Origin: Trypanosoma brucei gambiense DAL972
Taxonomy: Eukaryota > Euglenozoa > Kinetoplastea > Trypanosomatida > Trypanosomatidae
Assembly: GCF_000210295.1 (NCBI RefSeq)
Contig: NC_026738.1
Location: forward strand, 434,001 to 498,000
Direction of reading: 5' to 3'
DNA: 64,000 bases
The notes beneath the pieces were generated by a model. It ran no database searches and had not been told where the DNA came from. It saw only the letters and a list, made by a program, of their open reading frames with translations. The position numbers and the translations under genes are program-made. Shown here piece after piece: positions 31,124-40,585 of this stretch. Position 1 is the first letter of the stretch. Each line of letters begins with the position of its first letter.

Positions 31124-31888
31124 ATGGTGATAAAGAAGGATGTTCCTTTCAAGTACACGCTACATCAAGGACTATGTGAGCGGGATCCAGTTTTGAGCAC
31201 CCCTTTGATAATTACGGCGGGAGTAGATGGCAATGAATTGCAGTACCGTCTTGACATGCAAGTTCCATCGCATTCAGCTATTGAAGGCATGGAGGTTACT
31301 AACGTGGAGTTCCTCTTTACAAGTAGCAAATGTAACGTGGGTAAATCAAATCAACATCTTTCTAAGTGTAGCATGTTAGTGTACTTGTACATGCAACTGC
31401 TTGATGGTGTAGGCAGACCCACGAGTCCACCGTTTCCTATATCATGTTGCAACACCCATACTGGGAAAGGCATTTTTTCGTGCGTAAAGCTGCCCCTTCA
31501 GGTTAATCAACAGTGCAGATTCTATTTGGTTCGAAGAAGTTGTACAGATAGTGCTTCCCACAGTGCTATGGAACTTAAGGGTGTGCGCTTTACCAGTAAG
31601 TTGTACCTTTTGTATCGTTCAGCGCTGAATTCTGCAAAAGTTCGGAGTCAGATGGACGTACTCACATGTGGCGATCTAAAATTTACGGCAGATACCGAAG
31701 TAAAGACCTCTACCGGTGCGAAACGCAGTCGTGAGGGATTAGAGCGATTCGGATCAGAAAATTCTGATCGCAAGGGAAAAAAAGCAAAGAGGGAAAGGGA
31801 AACGGCGACCACGATGGATAGGGCTTCCGATGATGAACCCCCAAACCTTATTTATGCCTTCGTGTCAGGAGGAGACAATGAGAGTTAA
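31124..31888 (+). CDS. hypothetical protein with nuclear localisation-type C-terminus, 254 aa
   Basis: I do not recognise this family. It is the first plus-strand gene after the strand-switch region and starts at ATG 31124. Residues about 1-185 have short alternating hydrophobic stretches suggesting a beta-rich globular domain with many cysteines. Residues 200-226 form a bipartite basic signal (AKRSREG then KGKKAKRERE), followed by an acidic and polar tail ending GGDNES. There is no signal peptide or membrane segment. A nuclear protein is a reasonable inference. It sits within strongly AT-rich sequence but its own composition is that of ordinary trypanosome coding DNA. Confidence 0.8.
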   Translation: MVIKKDVPFKYTLHQGLCERDPVLSTPLIITAGVDGNELQYRLDMQVPSHSAIEGMEVTNVEFLFTSSKCNVGKSNQHLSKCSMLVYLYMQLLDGVGRPTSPPFPISCCNTHTGKGIFSCVKLPLQVNQQCRFYLVRRSCTDSASHSAMELKGVRFTSKLYLLYRSALNSAKVRSQMDVLTCGDLKFTADTEVKTSTGAKRSREGLERFGSENSDRKGKKAKRERETATTMDRASDDEPPNLIYAFVSGGDNES

Positions 31889-33827
31889 TAATTGTGCGCA
31901 TATTAAGTTCGCCATCCCCCCCGAGGCATGCTGTCAATATATTTGACCGTCGCATTATCACATTGCGGCATTTTTTTGCCTGTAGTTCTGTTTTTTTTTG
32001 GTGATTTTTTGTCAGTTTTACCTTCTCGATTTATACATATCTACATTGCCACGATTAAGATCCGCTTTCTTCATGTTAATGAAAACAAGCATCATTACTT
32101 TTCTCCCCTGTGACATGTAAATTCGCAACAAAATCTCTTTCCCCACATTTTCTTAGTTTTAATGTAGTACATACGGTGGTTCATAATTTAGATGGTTGCT
32201 ATTTTCTAATGCTTAGATTCACAAAATACTTTAAATAAGTAAAGTGAAATTGGCTATGCATTTTTGGACAAGTGTTTAAGGCCTCGTGTGAATAACATTA
32301 CTTAACTTTCTGGGTTGCTGTATAAATGATTGAGATAACACTACTTTTTTTGTTTTTCTTAATTTTAAAGATGAGCAAGAGGGTGTTTGTGGTTTTCTAT
32401 GTACCTCACTAATTTCATACAGCGATAAATTTCTATCATTCTGGAAGTGGGTTTCATTTGCGAGGGAATCAATTGAAATGTTGCTTTTTCAACGTTGCGA
32501 GAGAATCTCTTGGATTGCTGCAATGACACAGGAAGTTACAACATTGATGTCACTACATTTTTATTGGCAAAGGCAATCGTAAGTGTTGCGCGGTATATAT
32601 TCCCCAACGTGAAGGAGGAAATGCGTAAAATATGCATGTGTGTGAGCTTGGCCCTTTACAAAATATAAAATATAACAGCAGAGCAGTAGCATTCTACGGT
32701 TTCTGTTAGACTTTCCATCTTCTTACTGCAATGATGCGATTTCCTTTGTTACGTGTTTCTTTTGTTTTTGCAGTGTGACTCAATTGGAGGTATCCGGGCA
32801 TCTGTACCGGGGTACGCACAACTAATGAAGGAAATACTTTAGTATCAACTATTTTTCTTTACCTTTTGAGGAACATTTTTTTTAATTATTATTATTTTGA
32901 CCGCTGTTGTGTGATATTAATAAGCTGATAGTGTTCATTTGTTTTGGTTTTATTACACCGAAGACTCGCTATCGGTGTTTTTAGTGTATTTTCTCAGTTA
33001 TCGTTTTGCTTCCCTTAGCAGAACGTGGTCAAGGGATCGATTTTTTCCCCCTTTGCCATTTGCAGGTGTTTTTGCTGCGACACGGTAATTGGGGATGCCA
33101 GCAACTAAGTTGTCCTGGTAGCTTGGGCAGATATGTCATTTTTCAATTCTACCCAACATCTACAGTTGTTTGATTCATTTATTTTTCTCTTATTTTTATT
33201 TTTTACTTTGGGTTTTTTTTAAACATTTGGAAGGTGACATCCTGAAGGATCGGGGTGATATACCTTCTAAACCGATAAATGGCACGGGGCTGCAATTTAA
33301 CAGCAAGTTACTACCTCAGGAATTACTGGTGATGAACTAAGGTAGTGAAGACCATGCGCGCAGTCCTGTTCGCTACCGTACTGTCCGTGTGCGGTTTGTA
33401 AACAGCTGCAAACTTACTTTCTTTTATCGATCGATTTGTTTTTTTAAAGATAAACTTTTTGCAAGGGATTTTGATGTACTCACTTAATTATTTTTGTAAA
33501 TATACGTGGTTTGGTCATTTGAAAAATCTTTGAACACGCGGCAATTCTTTAGGTAACTGTGGGATCGCGTCTTCTTTTTATGCGACGGCATTTAAACGTA
33601 GGAGCTGCTGTTCTGTGAGGTTGCTGTGACTTACTCTGCACCATGGTTGTTCACTGCTCCCTTAATGCTCCTATTTTTTGAAATGTTTAAATCTATATCC
33701 CATCGTGTTTAACGCACTTGTAGGAAAACCCGCGGAGAACAACATTTATTTTTGTCATCATTAATGCTATTATTACCTTTCTTTTTTTTCTTTGCAATCT
33801 CTTAATAGGGTTTACGTGGTCATTTGA
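31889..33827. other. 1.9-kb AT-rich spacer
   Basis: No gene is supported. The sequence continues the T-rich composition of the strand-switch region, so this region may extend to about 33.8 kb with the small gene at 31124 embedded in it. It ends with the splice signal of the CFA20-domain gene. Confidence 0.55.
33775..33808 (+). promoter_or_regulatory. polypyrimidine tract and splice acceptor for the CFA20-domain gene
   Basis: A T/C run at 33775-33798 is followed by the first AG at 33807-33808, leaving a 19-nt 5' UTR to the ATG at 33828. Confidence 0.6.
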
Positions 33828-35684
33828 ATGAGTGAACCATTGATGGCTAGGTGTGCATCTCTGCTGGACATCTTGGTTCCCCGTAGTGTTGAATGCTTAA
33901 GCAATGCGAAGGTACAGAACGAATCGTGCTGCGCTATACAGTACGACCGAATTTTGCGCGTCCCGGTTCTGATTATGAAAGGAGACATCTCGAATGCCCG
34001 TGTTCAGATACCGCGTGATGGCAAATCACTTCCTGTAGTTCCGCTGCCGTGCACTCTCGTAGCTCTCCAGGCGTACATTGGATCTTTTGACACCTTTGCG
34101 TTGGAGGTGTCAGTGAGCACTAAGACTTCTCTTCGCGTGAAGCTGATTATTGGGACTCACTTTAACAAGACGTCGTTGGAGGACACCGGTAGCAGTCTGA
34201 TTCTCTTTAGGATGCCCTTGATCATACCGCGAAACAGATGGGTTCAAATAGTATTTCACATTTCAGGAATCGTAACGCATCTTCTTGAACTGCCGCCAAT
34301 TAAATTCATCGACGCAATATCATTGAGTGGCACATGTAAGGCTTCGCGCTTGATGGCATCCAATAGTGAGGAGGTTGTAGTGAACGCAACACCCAGTGAC
34401 ATGACTCTCTTTGCTGTTCCGGCATATGCGCCCCCGATTTGGCGGACCGTTGCGGCCTCTCCACCCCCGAACGGGACCTGCAGTGACAATAATAAAAAAA
34501 TTAGTGGTCGCTCTCCACAGAAAGTTGCTAAAGACCGCTTACCCGTTGTAGTGAAGTCGCCATTAAGAAGGGACGATGATACTGCCAATGAGGGTGAAAA
34601 CGACTCACCAAAGCATAATGTGGTGCGAACAGCTGCTACAAGTGCTTCTAACGGCACACCATCGCCCCCATACAAACAAATAGGGCGCGAGGTTTCGGCT
34701 ATTGAGAGTACATCAAGCGCCAACTCCTTTGATGTGCCGCCGGAAGGTCGGGCGCCAAGTTTGCCAGGTGACTTTACAGATGCCCGCCGAGTCAAGCAGA
34801 TGCCTAAGCAACAGGTCGGTCAGCCCGCTGCGAGGTGCGGATCTGCCGCTTACATACGGCTGGTAAGCGGAGCGAACTTTCCGCCACGTAGCAGCAGTAA
34901 CCCGACTGTGAAACCGCGCCCGCTTCACTTAGGGGCAAAGGAACAGAGTCCTAGTGCGGTTACAACTCCCCCGCCACCCCCTGTCGAAACATACCCGGGT
35001 GTATGCGATCTTTTGTTTGATGCCTCGTATGGCATCACAGGTTGGGGGGAAACCGCCTGTCGTGCAAGTACTGCTGCTTCAACCTCTCCTCCTCGTGCCG
35101 GAAGCGATGTAAAGTGCAGGTCGGCGCCAACTGCGGCAGTACCAACCAACCGAATATCTGGTGGTGCAGTGAGTGACTGTAAAACGAACGGATTAGCGGA
35201 GCAGGTTTCCCCGAAAGCGAAACGGTTGAAAAGGGTTATAGAAATAAGGCGGCGGTCATTCGTCCCCCCCACTAGGCGCCGGAAGCCGTGCGGTGGTGAT
35301 GGTCAAAACGGTGAAGGCAACGAAACAGGGGCGGCCGCGGGCGGTACGTCCAGGAGGTCTGCTGTTAGTATGAGGCGGCTTTACATGCGAAAGAGGATCA
35401 GGAAACTAAAGGAAGCACAGAACAGCGCACGTCGCATGCAAGAAATGAAAAGACTTCCAGCGTCTGAACTACCCATAGACCCTCAGGACGAGGCACTTAT
35501 GATGGTTGGTGAAGAGACAATGAATGTCACGCGTGAGCCACGTTGTGGTTACGGTTTTGGTTATCTTGGTGTCCTTCATGAGAGTGGTGGATTTGAGGCG
35601 GATGAGAATGCTGACACGGAGTTGAAGGGCGCTCTCACGCTGGAGCTTTCCGAATTATCCGATGGTGAGGAAAATGAAGAATAG
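33828..35684 (+). CDS. CFA20-domain protein with long disordered tail
   Basis: A 618-residue protein. Residues about 40-180 resemble the CFA20 domain of the axonemal protein CFAP20 and of CFAP20DC. The order is a hydrophobic strand block (LVALQAYIGSFDTFALEVSV), then RVKLIIGTHFNKTS, then FRMPLIIPRNRWVQIVFHIS (compare 'MPMRLDDGWNQIQFNL' in CFAP20), then FIDAISLSGTCKASRLM (compare 'RVQIHANCRIRRVYF'). The sequence VPAYAPP follows at about 197-203. The rest is a Pro/Ser-rich disordered region, a strongly basic segment at about 465-545 (RRRSFVPPTRRRK; MRRLYMRKRIRKLK) and an acidic tail. CFAP20 stabilises axonemal doublets, but the basic segments would also suit a nuclear or RNA role, so a flagellar function is a tentative inference. 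Confidence 0.72.
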   Translation: MSEPLMARCASLLDILVPRSVECLSNAKVQNESCCAIQYDRILRVPVLIMKGDISNARVQIPRDGKSLPVVPLPCTLVALQAYIGSFDTFALEVSVSTKTSLRVKLIIGTHFNKTSLEDTGSSLILFRMPLIIPRNRWVQIVFHISGIVTHLLELPPIKFIDAISLSGTCKASRLMASNSEEVVVNATPSDMTLFAVPAYAPPIWRTVAASPPPNGTCSDNNKKISGRSPQKVAKDRLPVVVKSPLRRDDDTANEGENDSPKHNVVRTAATSASNGTPSPPYKQIGREVSAIESTSSANSFDVPPEGRAPSLPGDFTDARRVKQMPKQQVGQPAARCGSAAYIRLVSGANFPPRSSSNPTVKPRPLHLGAKEQSPSAVTTPPPPPVETYPGVCDLLFDASYGITGWGETACRASTAASTSPPRAGSDVKCRSAPTAAVPTNRISGGAVSDCKTNGLAEQVSPKAKRLKRVIEIRRRSFVPPTRRRKPCGGDGQNGEGNETGAAAGGTSRRSAVSMRRLYMRKRIRKLKEAQNSARRMQEMKRLPASELPIDPQDEALMMVGEETMNVTREPRCGYGFGYLGVLHESGGFEADENADTELKGALTLELSELSDGEENEE

Positions 35685-37002
35685 GTTGTTTAGGCCTTGT
35701 GACGTCTGTGACAATATATCTTTCCGATTCTTGTGGACTTTTTTATGGCATTTCAGTGGTGTATGTAGGAGTTTTTGCGTTACAAAAGTGCGTGTGTGTA
35801 CAAATCGTGCGTTGAAAGGCAGGAGACACTCCTTTGCCGCGCTTGTGGCGGCAGGGGTGATTTTTTTTTTCTTGGAAGGGAGTCGTATCCGTGTGCGTGT
35901 GCTTCTTCGTAAGTTGTTACGCACAAAACCTTGCCTGCTGAAATGCGCGTCTCATATACATATATATATATATATATATATCTTCCCATCATTATCACTC
36001 CCCATCTGGTCTTTTTTTCTTTTGTGTTCAGCTGGGTGATGCCCTTTTCGTTTCCTCGTTCCAACCTTTTGTATGTCTGGTTATATTTCACTCCCCTTTA
36101 CGTTTAGTGTGCCCCCTAACTCTTCCACTCGCTTATCATGGAAGCGTTCTTGCCAGAAAGATGATTTGTCTTCAACCGGAGTTCGTTTTTTTTTTCCCTA
36201 AGGCAAGAGTGAACTCATGCACACAGGCTCGGGTCAATATTAACGACGCGCCAAGCGGCTGGGTGAGCAGTGAGAGCATTTACCCTATTTTCTCCCTTCT
36301 TCGTTTGTTTTCTATCTTCTTCACTCTGTATTCCCCCCTTTTTGTTCGACAGTTGTTTATGTTAATTGACTGCTTGTACCTTTTTTTTCTCATTTTTCTT
36401 TTTTCTTCTTTTCTCATTTCCACTCCACTTTCTTTTTGTTTTCGTCCTTTTTTTTTCTTTTTAGCCCTGTACGTGCTTGCAGCAGATAAGGCTGCCGTCA
36501 TTACGATTCCAGTGTGTTACGTCTATGGTGAAGGGGAAATTTCGTGTGGATGTGAGGTAAATAAAACAAAACCAAGTTGAGCGAGAGCAGACGGGCATAC
36601 AGTCGAAGGAACGGGATAAAACTAAATTAAAAAAAAAGATCCGAACTGCTGGAAACCCTGAATAACACCATGGATACGCACCCATCCTTTCCACTTGGTC
36701 AATCGCGATTCCCACCATCTTCTTTTGTGTTTTGTGGAGTAAAAATGTGTGAGGGGAGGGTATGGGAAGGGAATTTACATGCTGTAGTTTCGCATATTGT
36801 TACATGTCGTCGTCTTTTTTGACCTTTCTTCTTAAAGAAAGGCCAATATCGCCTCCTCTTTTTTTTTTTAACAATCCTACACTGCCCTTCGTCTCGTCAA
36901 TTTTCATTTGTTTTCAATCCTTTTATCTGTCAAACACTACACCATTTCCTCGCCGTGTCGCTTTCTTGTTTTGTTGAACACAGAAGAGAGTAAGCTCCCG
37001 GA
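35685..37002. other. intergenic spacer
   Basis: No gene is supported. It holds a (TA)n run at 35961-35981 and long T/C-rich stretches ending in the L13a splice signal. Confidence 0.6.
36850..36983 (+). promoter_or_regulatory. polypyrimidine tract and splice acceptor for L13a
   Basis: A long T/C-rich tract ends in CACAG with AG at 36982-36983. The 5' UTR would be 19 nt, as is usual for trypanosome ribosomal protein genes. Confidence 0.6.
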
Positions 37003-37671
37003 ATGGTTTTACCAAGCCGCAGGTCGCTGAATCGCAGCTCCCGCAAGGGCTTCAAGAAGCACCGTCCTGACATTATTGTTATTGACCTGAAGGACCATGT
37101 ATTGGGTCGTGCGGCCGCCATCGTCGCCAAGCAGCTGCTGCTCGGAAAGAAGATAACTGTGGTCCGTTGTGAGAAATTAACAATTGCAGGATCGGAGATT
37201 CGCAACAAGATCAAGTACCTGCAGTTCCTTCGCAAGCGGAAGCTGTCAAACCCGAAACTTGGACCATTCCATCATCGCAGTCCCTCTGATGTGTTTATCC
37301 GCACAGTTCGCTCCATGTTGCCGCGTTACACAAAGCGAGGCCAGCGCGCGCTCCGCCAGCTCGTTGCTTACGAGGGCGTACCCGTCAACGTCGTGCGTAC
37401 CGGCGGTCGTGTGGTGATTCCCAAGGCGCAGCGTCACAACTGCTACCGTAACGAGCGCCGCTTCACGGTGTTGGGTAACATGTGCAAACACGTTGGATGG
37501 AAGTACAGCGACGTTGTGGAGAAACTTGAGGCAGCCCGTATTGAAAAGTCCGGGCGTCACCACAAGAAGATGGAAAAGGTTCGCGTCGCTTGGAAGAATG
37601 CCCGCAAGGAGGCCCTCAAGAAGATGCCCCAGAAGAATGTGGAGGTTCTCAAGAAGTTTGGTCTTGCGTAA
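37003..37671 (+). CDS. RPL13A: 60S ribosomal protein L13a (uL13)
   Basis: A 222-residue cytosolic large-subunit protein. The uL13 blocks are easy to see: IDLKDHVLGRAAAIVAKQLL at about 27-46, RSMLPRYTKRGQRALRQL at about 104-121, and YEGVP at about 124-128. The C-terminal helix (VRVAWKNARKEALKKM) is Lys/Arg-rich. It is slightly longer than human L13a (about 203 residues), mostly at the N-terminus (SRRSLNRSSRKGFKK) and the C-terminus. Codon choice is strongly skewed to C/G-ending codons (CGC, AAG, GTC) compared with its neighbours, as expected for a highly expressed gene. Confidence 0.96.
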   Translation: MVLPSRRSLNRSSRKGFKKHRPDIIVIDLKDHVLGRAAAIVAKQLLLGKKITVVRCEKLTIAGSEIRNKIKYLQFLRKRKLSNPKLGPFHHRSPSDVFIRTVRSMLPRYTKRGQRALRQLVAYEGVPVNVVRTGGRVVIPKAQRHNCYRNERRFTVLGNMCKHVGWKYSDVVEKLEAARIEKSGRHHKKMEKVRVAWKNARKEALKKMPQKNVEVLKKFGLA

Positions 37672-38159
37672 TTCACATGGGATTCACTGAGAAGTCTCTG
37701 CCGTAGAAGCGTGGCTGAGGTGCCGTCTGAAAGGTCTAATCTCTCTCTAATTTTGTTCATTTACTACTCATTTCTTGTTTCAAAAAGAAAAAAAAAGAGA
37801 CGATATTTTTGCTTGTACGGTTGCTTCACCCAGCAACTGTGGCACCATCGTTGGTTGCGGGTCCTGCACTGATGATTTGCTGCGTGTCGTATCTGGATTT
37901 TCTTTCTTCTCACTCTTCTCGTCTATTTTCCTAATTTCCCTTTGTTGGGTAACGGTGGCATCTGCACTTTGCTGTGCTTTTTTTTTTTGGGGGGGGGGTC
38001 ACCTGTGTACACCTCGAGGTTTTTTTGTGTTTTAGTTCGAATATTTTTGGTGCTTCCTTATCGAAGGGACTCGTCTGACCACGACAAAAGAGTTGTGGTA
38101 GTTTTGTTTTTTTTTGCAGAAGTAGGAAGTGGAGTGACGAGAAGGACTAGTGCGTTCAG
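37672..38159. other. intergenic spacer
   Basis: No gene is supported. It holds a T10G10 junction near 37979-37998 and the splice signal of the next gene. Confidence 0.6.
38101..38119 (+). promoter_or_regulatory. polypyrimidine tract and splice acceptor
   Basis: A T-rich run ends in TTTTTGCAG with AG at 38118-38119, giving a 40-nt 5' UTR for the gene starting at 38160. Confidence 0.6.
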
Positions 38160-38924
38160 ATGGAAAATAACGATACGACTCCATCCAATGCCAATGGTAC
38201 TGGGGGCGATGGTGGTGTAGAGCGTGCCATGACTTGGGAGGAGTACAGAAAGAAATATGTGGAAGAGCAGCGGCGTAGGTTTCGGTTGCATCAACAGGGC
38301 ATCAACAGAAATGATGGAGAAGGCGGGGCTATTAGCGAAACAAATGCAAGTGCTCAAGCCTCTTCACTACCTTTACAACAGCCGACTCCTCAGCCAAATG
38401 CTCCGGAACAACAGCAACAGCAACAGCAGCGGGAGGAGGAGGAGGAGGGGGCGGGACAGCCAGTGCCACAACTGGTCAGAGCGGCACTGCGCCGAGGATT
38501 GACCCACTTTTTGAACGAAGAAACGGTAATTCAGGGCCTCCGAGTTGTGGGACGGGCGGCGCTGGCGAGCGTACTTGTCTTTCGCTCTTTCAGTGTCTAT
38601 AACGTTTTTGTGATGCTCGGGATTTACATGGGATGGTGCTTGCTAAAATTCATGTTTTCCTCTGTGCGTGTGGAAGGGTCGAGTGAAAGGAAGAGAAATC
38701 AGGGAAGGGAATCCGTTCAACCGGAGGGAATCAATCCTGAAGGGACGAAGCCTCAAGCTGCACAAGCGGTTCAGCGTGTGACACCAGTTCGTAAGCTCCT
38801 TTATGTGATAACTCGCTGCGCTACCTCCTTTGTTCTAAGCATATCTCCAACATATTCGGTGGAGCAGTTGGAGGCAGAGTTGGTTGCAGATGGCATAGTG
38901 GATCCTCATCTACATGTGGACTAA
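38160..38924 (+). CDS. hypothetical membrane protein with polyQ/polyE linker, 254 aa
   Basis: No family is recognised. The N-terminal 80 residues are polar, with a short charged helix (MTWEEYRKKYVEEQRRRFRL). A run of seven Gln then five Glu at about 84-96 is followed by an amphipathic segment and a hydrophobic stretch at about 129-166 (VVGRAALASVLVF, then FVMLGIYMGWCLLKFMF) long enough for one or two membrane passes. A second hydrophobic segment lies at about 212-229. There is no cleavable signal peptide. Both ends are hydrophilic. The organelle cannot be told from the sequence. Confidence 0.78.
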   Translation: MENNDTTPSNANGTGGDGGVERAMTWEEYRKKYVEEQRRRFRLHQQGINRNDGEGGAISETNASAQASSLPLQQPTPQPNAPEQQQQQQQREEEEEGAGQPVPQLVRAALRRGLTHFLNEETVIQGLRVVGRAALASVLVFRSFSVYNVFVMLGIYMGWCLLKFMFSSVRVEGSSERKRNQGRESVQPEGINPEGTKPQAAQAVQRVTPVRKLLYVITRCATSFVLSISPTYSVEQLEAELVADGIVDPHLHVD

Positions 38925-39542
38925 AAAAAAAAATGGTTGTACCTCCATTGCAACTGTAACACCCCATGACTGAAGCGCCATGCAGTTGCTTTTCATTCAC
39001 TTCTTTTCTGTGCTCCATATATATATATATATATATATATATAGTGTGTGTGTGTGTATGGGTTACGTATTGTTGAACCGCATTTTGCTTTTCTTTGTGC
39101 TGAAGGGTGGAAGCGGCATTCGAATAATGAGGTGGCGAGTAAGGGTGGACGGGTGCAAATGGTGTTTGGAAGGAGAAGAAAAAAACAGTGTCTCTATTAT
39201 CTGCCTCTACTATCTTTACCTCCTCTCCTTCTTGCTGCGTCTGGTCGGATGTGTTGGGTCCCGGTTGTTGCCGACAATTCCATGATGCTAACGATGATTG
39301 CATGTCATCTGCGTGGATGTATTTTATTTTTCCTTTGTCGCTTCACCCTTTTCACTCTATCAACTCCCTTCGCTGTCGCATGGCGTAAAGAGACAAGCAG
39401 CCACAAGACGACACAGACAAGAAGCTAGCGAGCCTGTTCGTGTTTTTTTTTTCCGTGGGTTTGAAAGGCGTGTGCGTGGAGTGACCTACGACGTTGGGTA
39501 TTCATTGTTGTACGGTGAAAGAAAAGAAAAAACTTGCAGGGG
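38925..39542. other. intergenic spacer
   Basis: No gene is supported. A (TA)13 run at 39018-39043 passes directly into (GT)7 to about 39057, and a T-run at 39442-39452 is the likely polypyrimidine tract of the next gene, with an AG at 39466-39467. Confidence 0.6.
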
Positions 39543-40022
39543 ATGTCCCTCATTACTTCACCGGGCGATGCGGGGTTTGGGGTACTGCTTCTTTCCTTTG
39601 TTTGTGCATCAACGGTACTAATATTCTTGAAATTAGCTATTCGGAGAAGACAGCACTTAAAAGAGGCGGCGCCCCCAACCATTTTTATTCCCCGTGGTTA
39701 CACGGTCGAAGAACTTAGTGAGTATGATGGTGTGAAGTCGCCGCTTGCTTTTGTCGGGGTGCGGGGCATTGTTTACAACGGTGCCACTTCTTTTTACGGA
39801 AACAATGCGCCCTACAACGCATTTGCGGGTAGGGATAGCTCGCGCCACTTTGCGAAAATGGATGTGGGACGGCAAGAAGCGAACATGGATTGGACGACAC
39901 TTAGCCCATCACATATGAAAACTCTGATTGAGTGGGAGGCATTGCTGCGTAGTAAGTATGAGGTTGTGGGTTGGATTGTACCATCCGACAGTTTCTTTAA
40001 GAAGGATGAAAATTTAGCCTAA
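39543..40022 (+). CDS. cytochrome b5-like heme-binding membrane protein (MAPR/PGRMC type)
   Basis: A 159-residue protein starting at ATG 39543; the codon nine bases earlier is TTG. A single membrane anchor spans about 11-33 (FGVLLLSFVCASTVLIFLKL), followed by RRR, so the C-terminal domain probably faces the cytosol. Residues 52-145 match the membrane-associated progesterone receptor family of cytochrome b5-like domains: YTVEELSEYDG, then AFVGVRGIVYNG, FYGNNAPYNAFAGRDSSR and WEALLRSKYEVVG. Both tyrosines of the FYGxxxPY block (Y85 and Y91) are present; the second corresponds to the axial heme ligand of PGRMC1. Such proteins support P450 enzymes of sterol metabolism, so a role near CYP51-type steps is plausible but inferred. 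Confidence 0.88.
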   Translation: MSLITSPGDAGFGVLLLSFVCASTVLIFLKLAIRRRQHLKEAAPPTIFIPRGYTVEELSEYDGVKSPLAFVGVRGIVYNGATSFYGNNAPYNAFAGRDSSRHFAKMDVGRQEANMDWTTLSPSHMKTLIEWEALLRSKYEVVGWIVPSDSFFKKDENLA

Positions 40023-40585
40023 TGATTCATCTGTGCGAAGGACTTTGTTTCCCGCTTTCACATTCAGTGCCCCACACGTAGGTATGAGCTACACGTGCAT
40101 AAATACCTCTAGAGAGGAGTGGCTAACGCTGACGTGCAGAAGGTACATGTGGGAAATAGATTTATTGGACAATCAAGTTACCGTGAGCCTGCCTGTTAAC
40201 CCGTAGTAAGTAGTTGCGGCTGCCACTGGCAGCAGAAGATCCTCCCACTTGCTGTTGTAATTGTGGTAGTATATTTTCTTTTCGCTGCGGCGTCATTTGC
40301 CTGATTTCTTCCCCGGCATCTGTGCCTCGCCGAGTCCGCCGGACTGCCGACTCTTTGGACATGTGCTGGCCTTTTCCTCTCGCTCTTACCTGGCAACACG
40401 AAATAACTCTCTTCCTTCCCCTGCTGCGCATATGCACACACACACACACACACACACAAAGAAAAAAAAAGTAAAGCAAAAACAAGGACGGTACGGAGAA
40501 TTCGGGTTTCCCCGATCGACTTCTTCGGCTCCTTCGCAAATTCTTTCTGAGAACCCGGTTGGTGCGGGAAATAAGCTAACAGTAT
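40023..40585. other. intergenic spacer
   Basis: No gene is supported. A CA run at about 40436-40457 is followed by an A-rich block. A pyrimidine-rich stretch at about 40519-40548 precedes the next gene. Confidence 0.6.
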
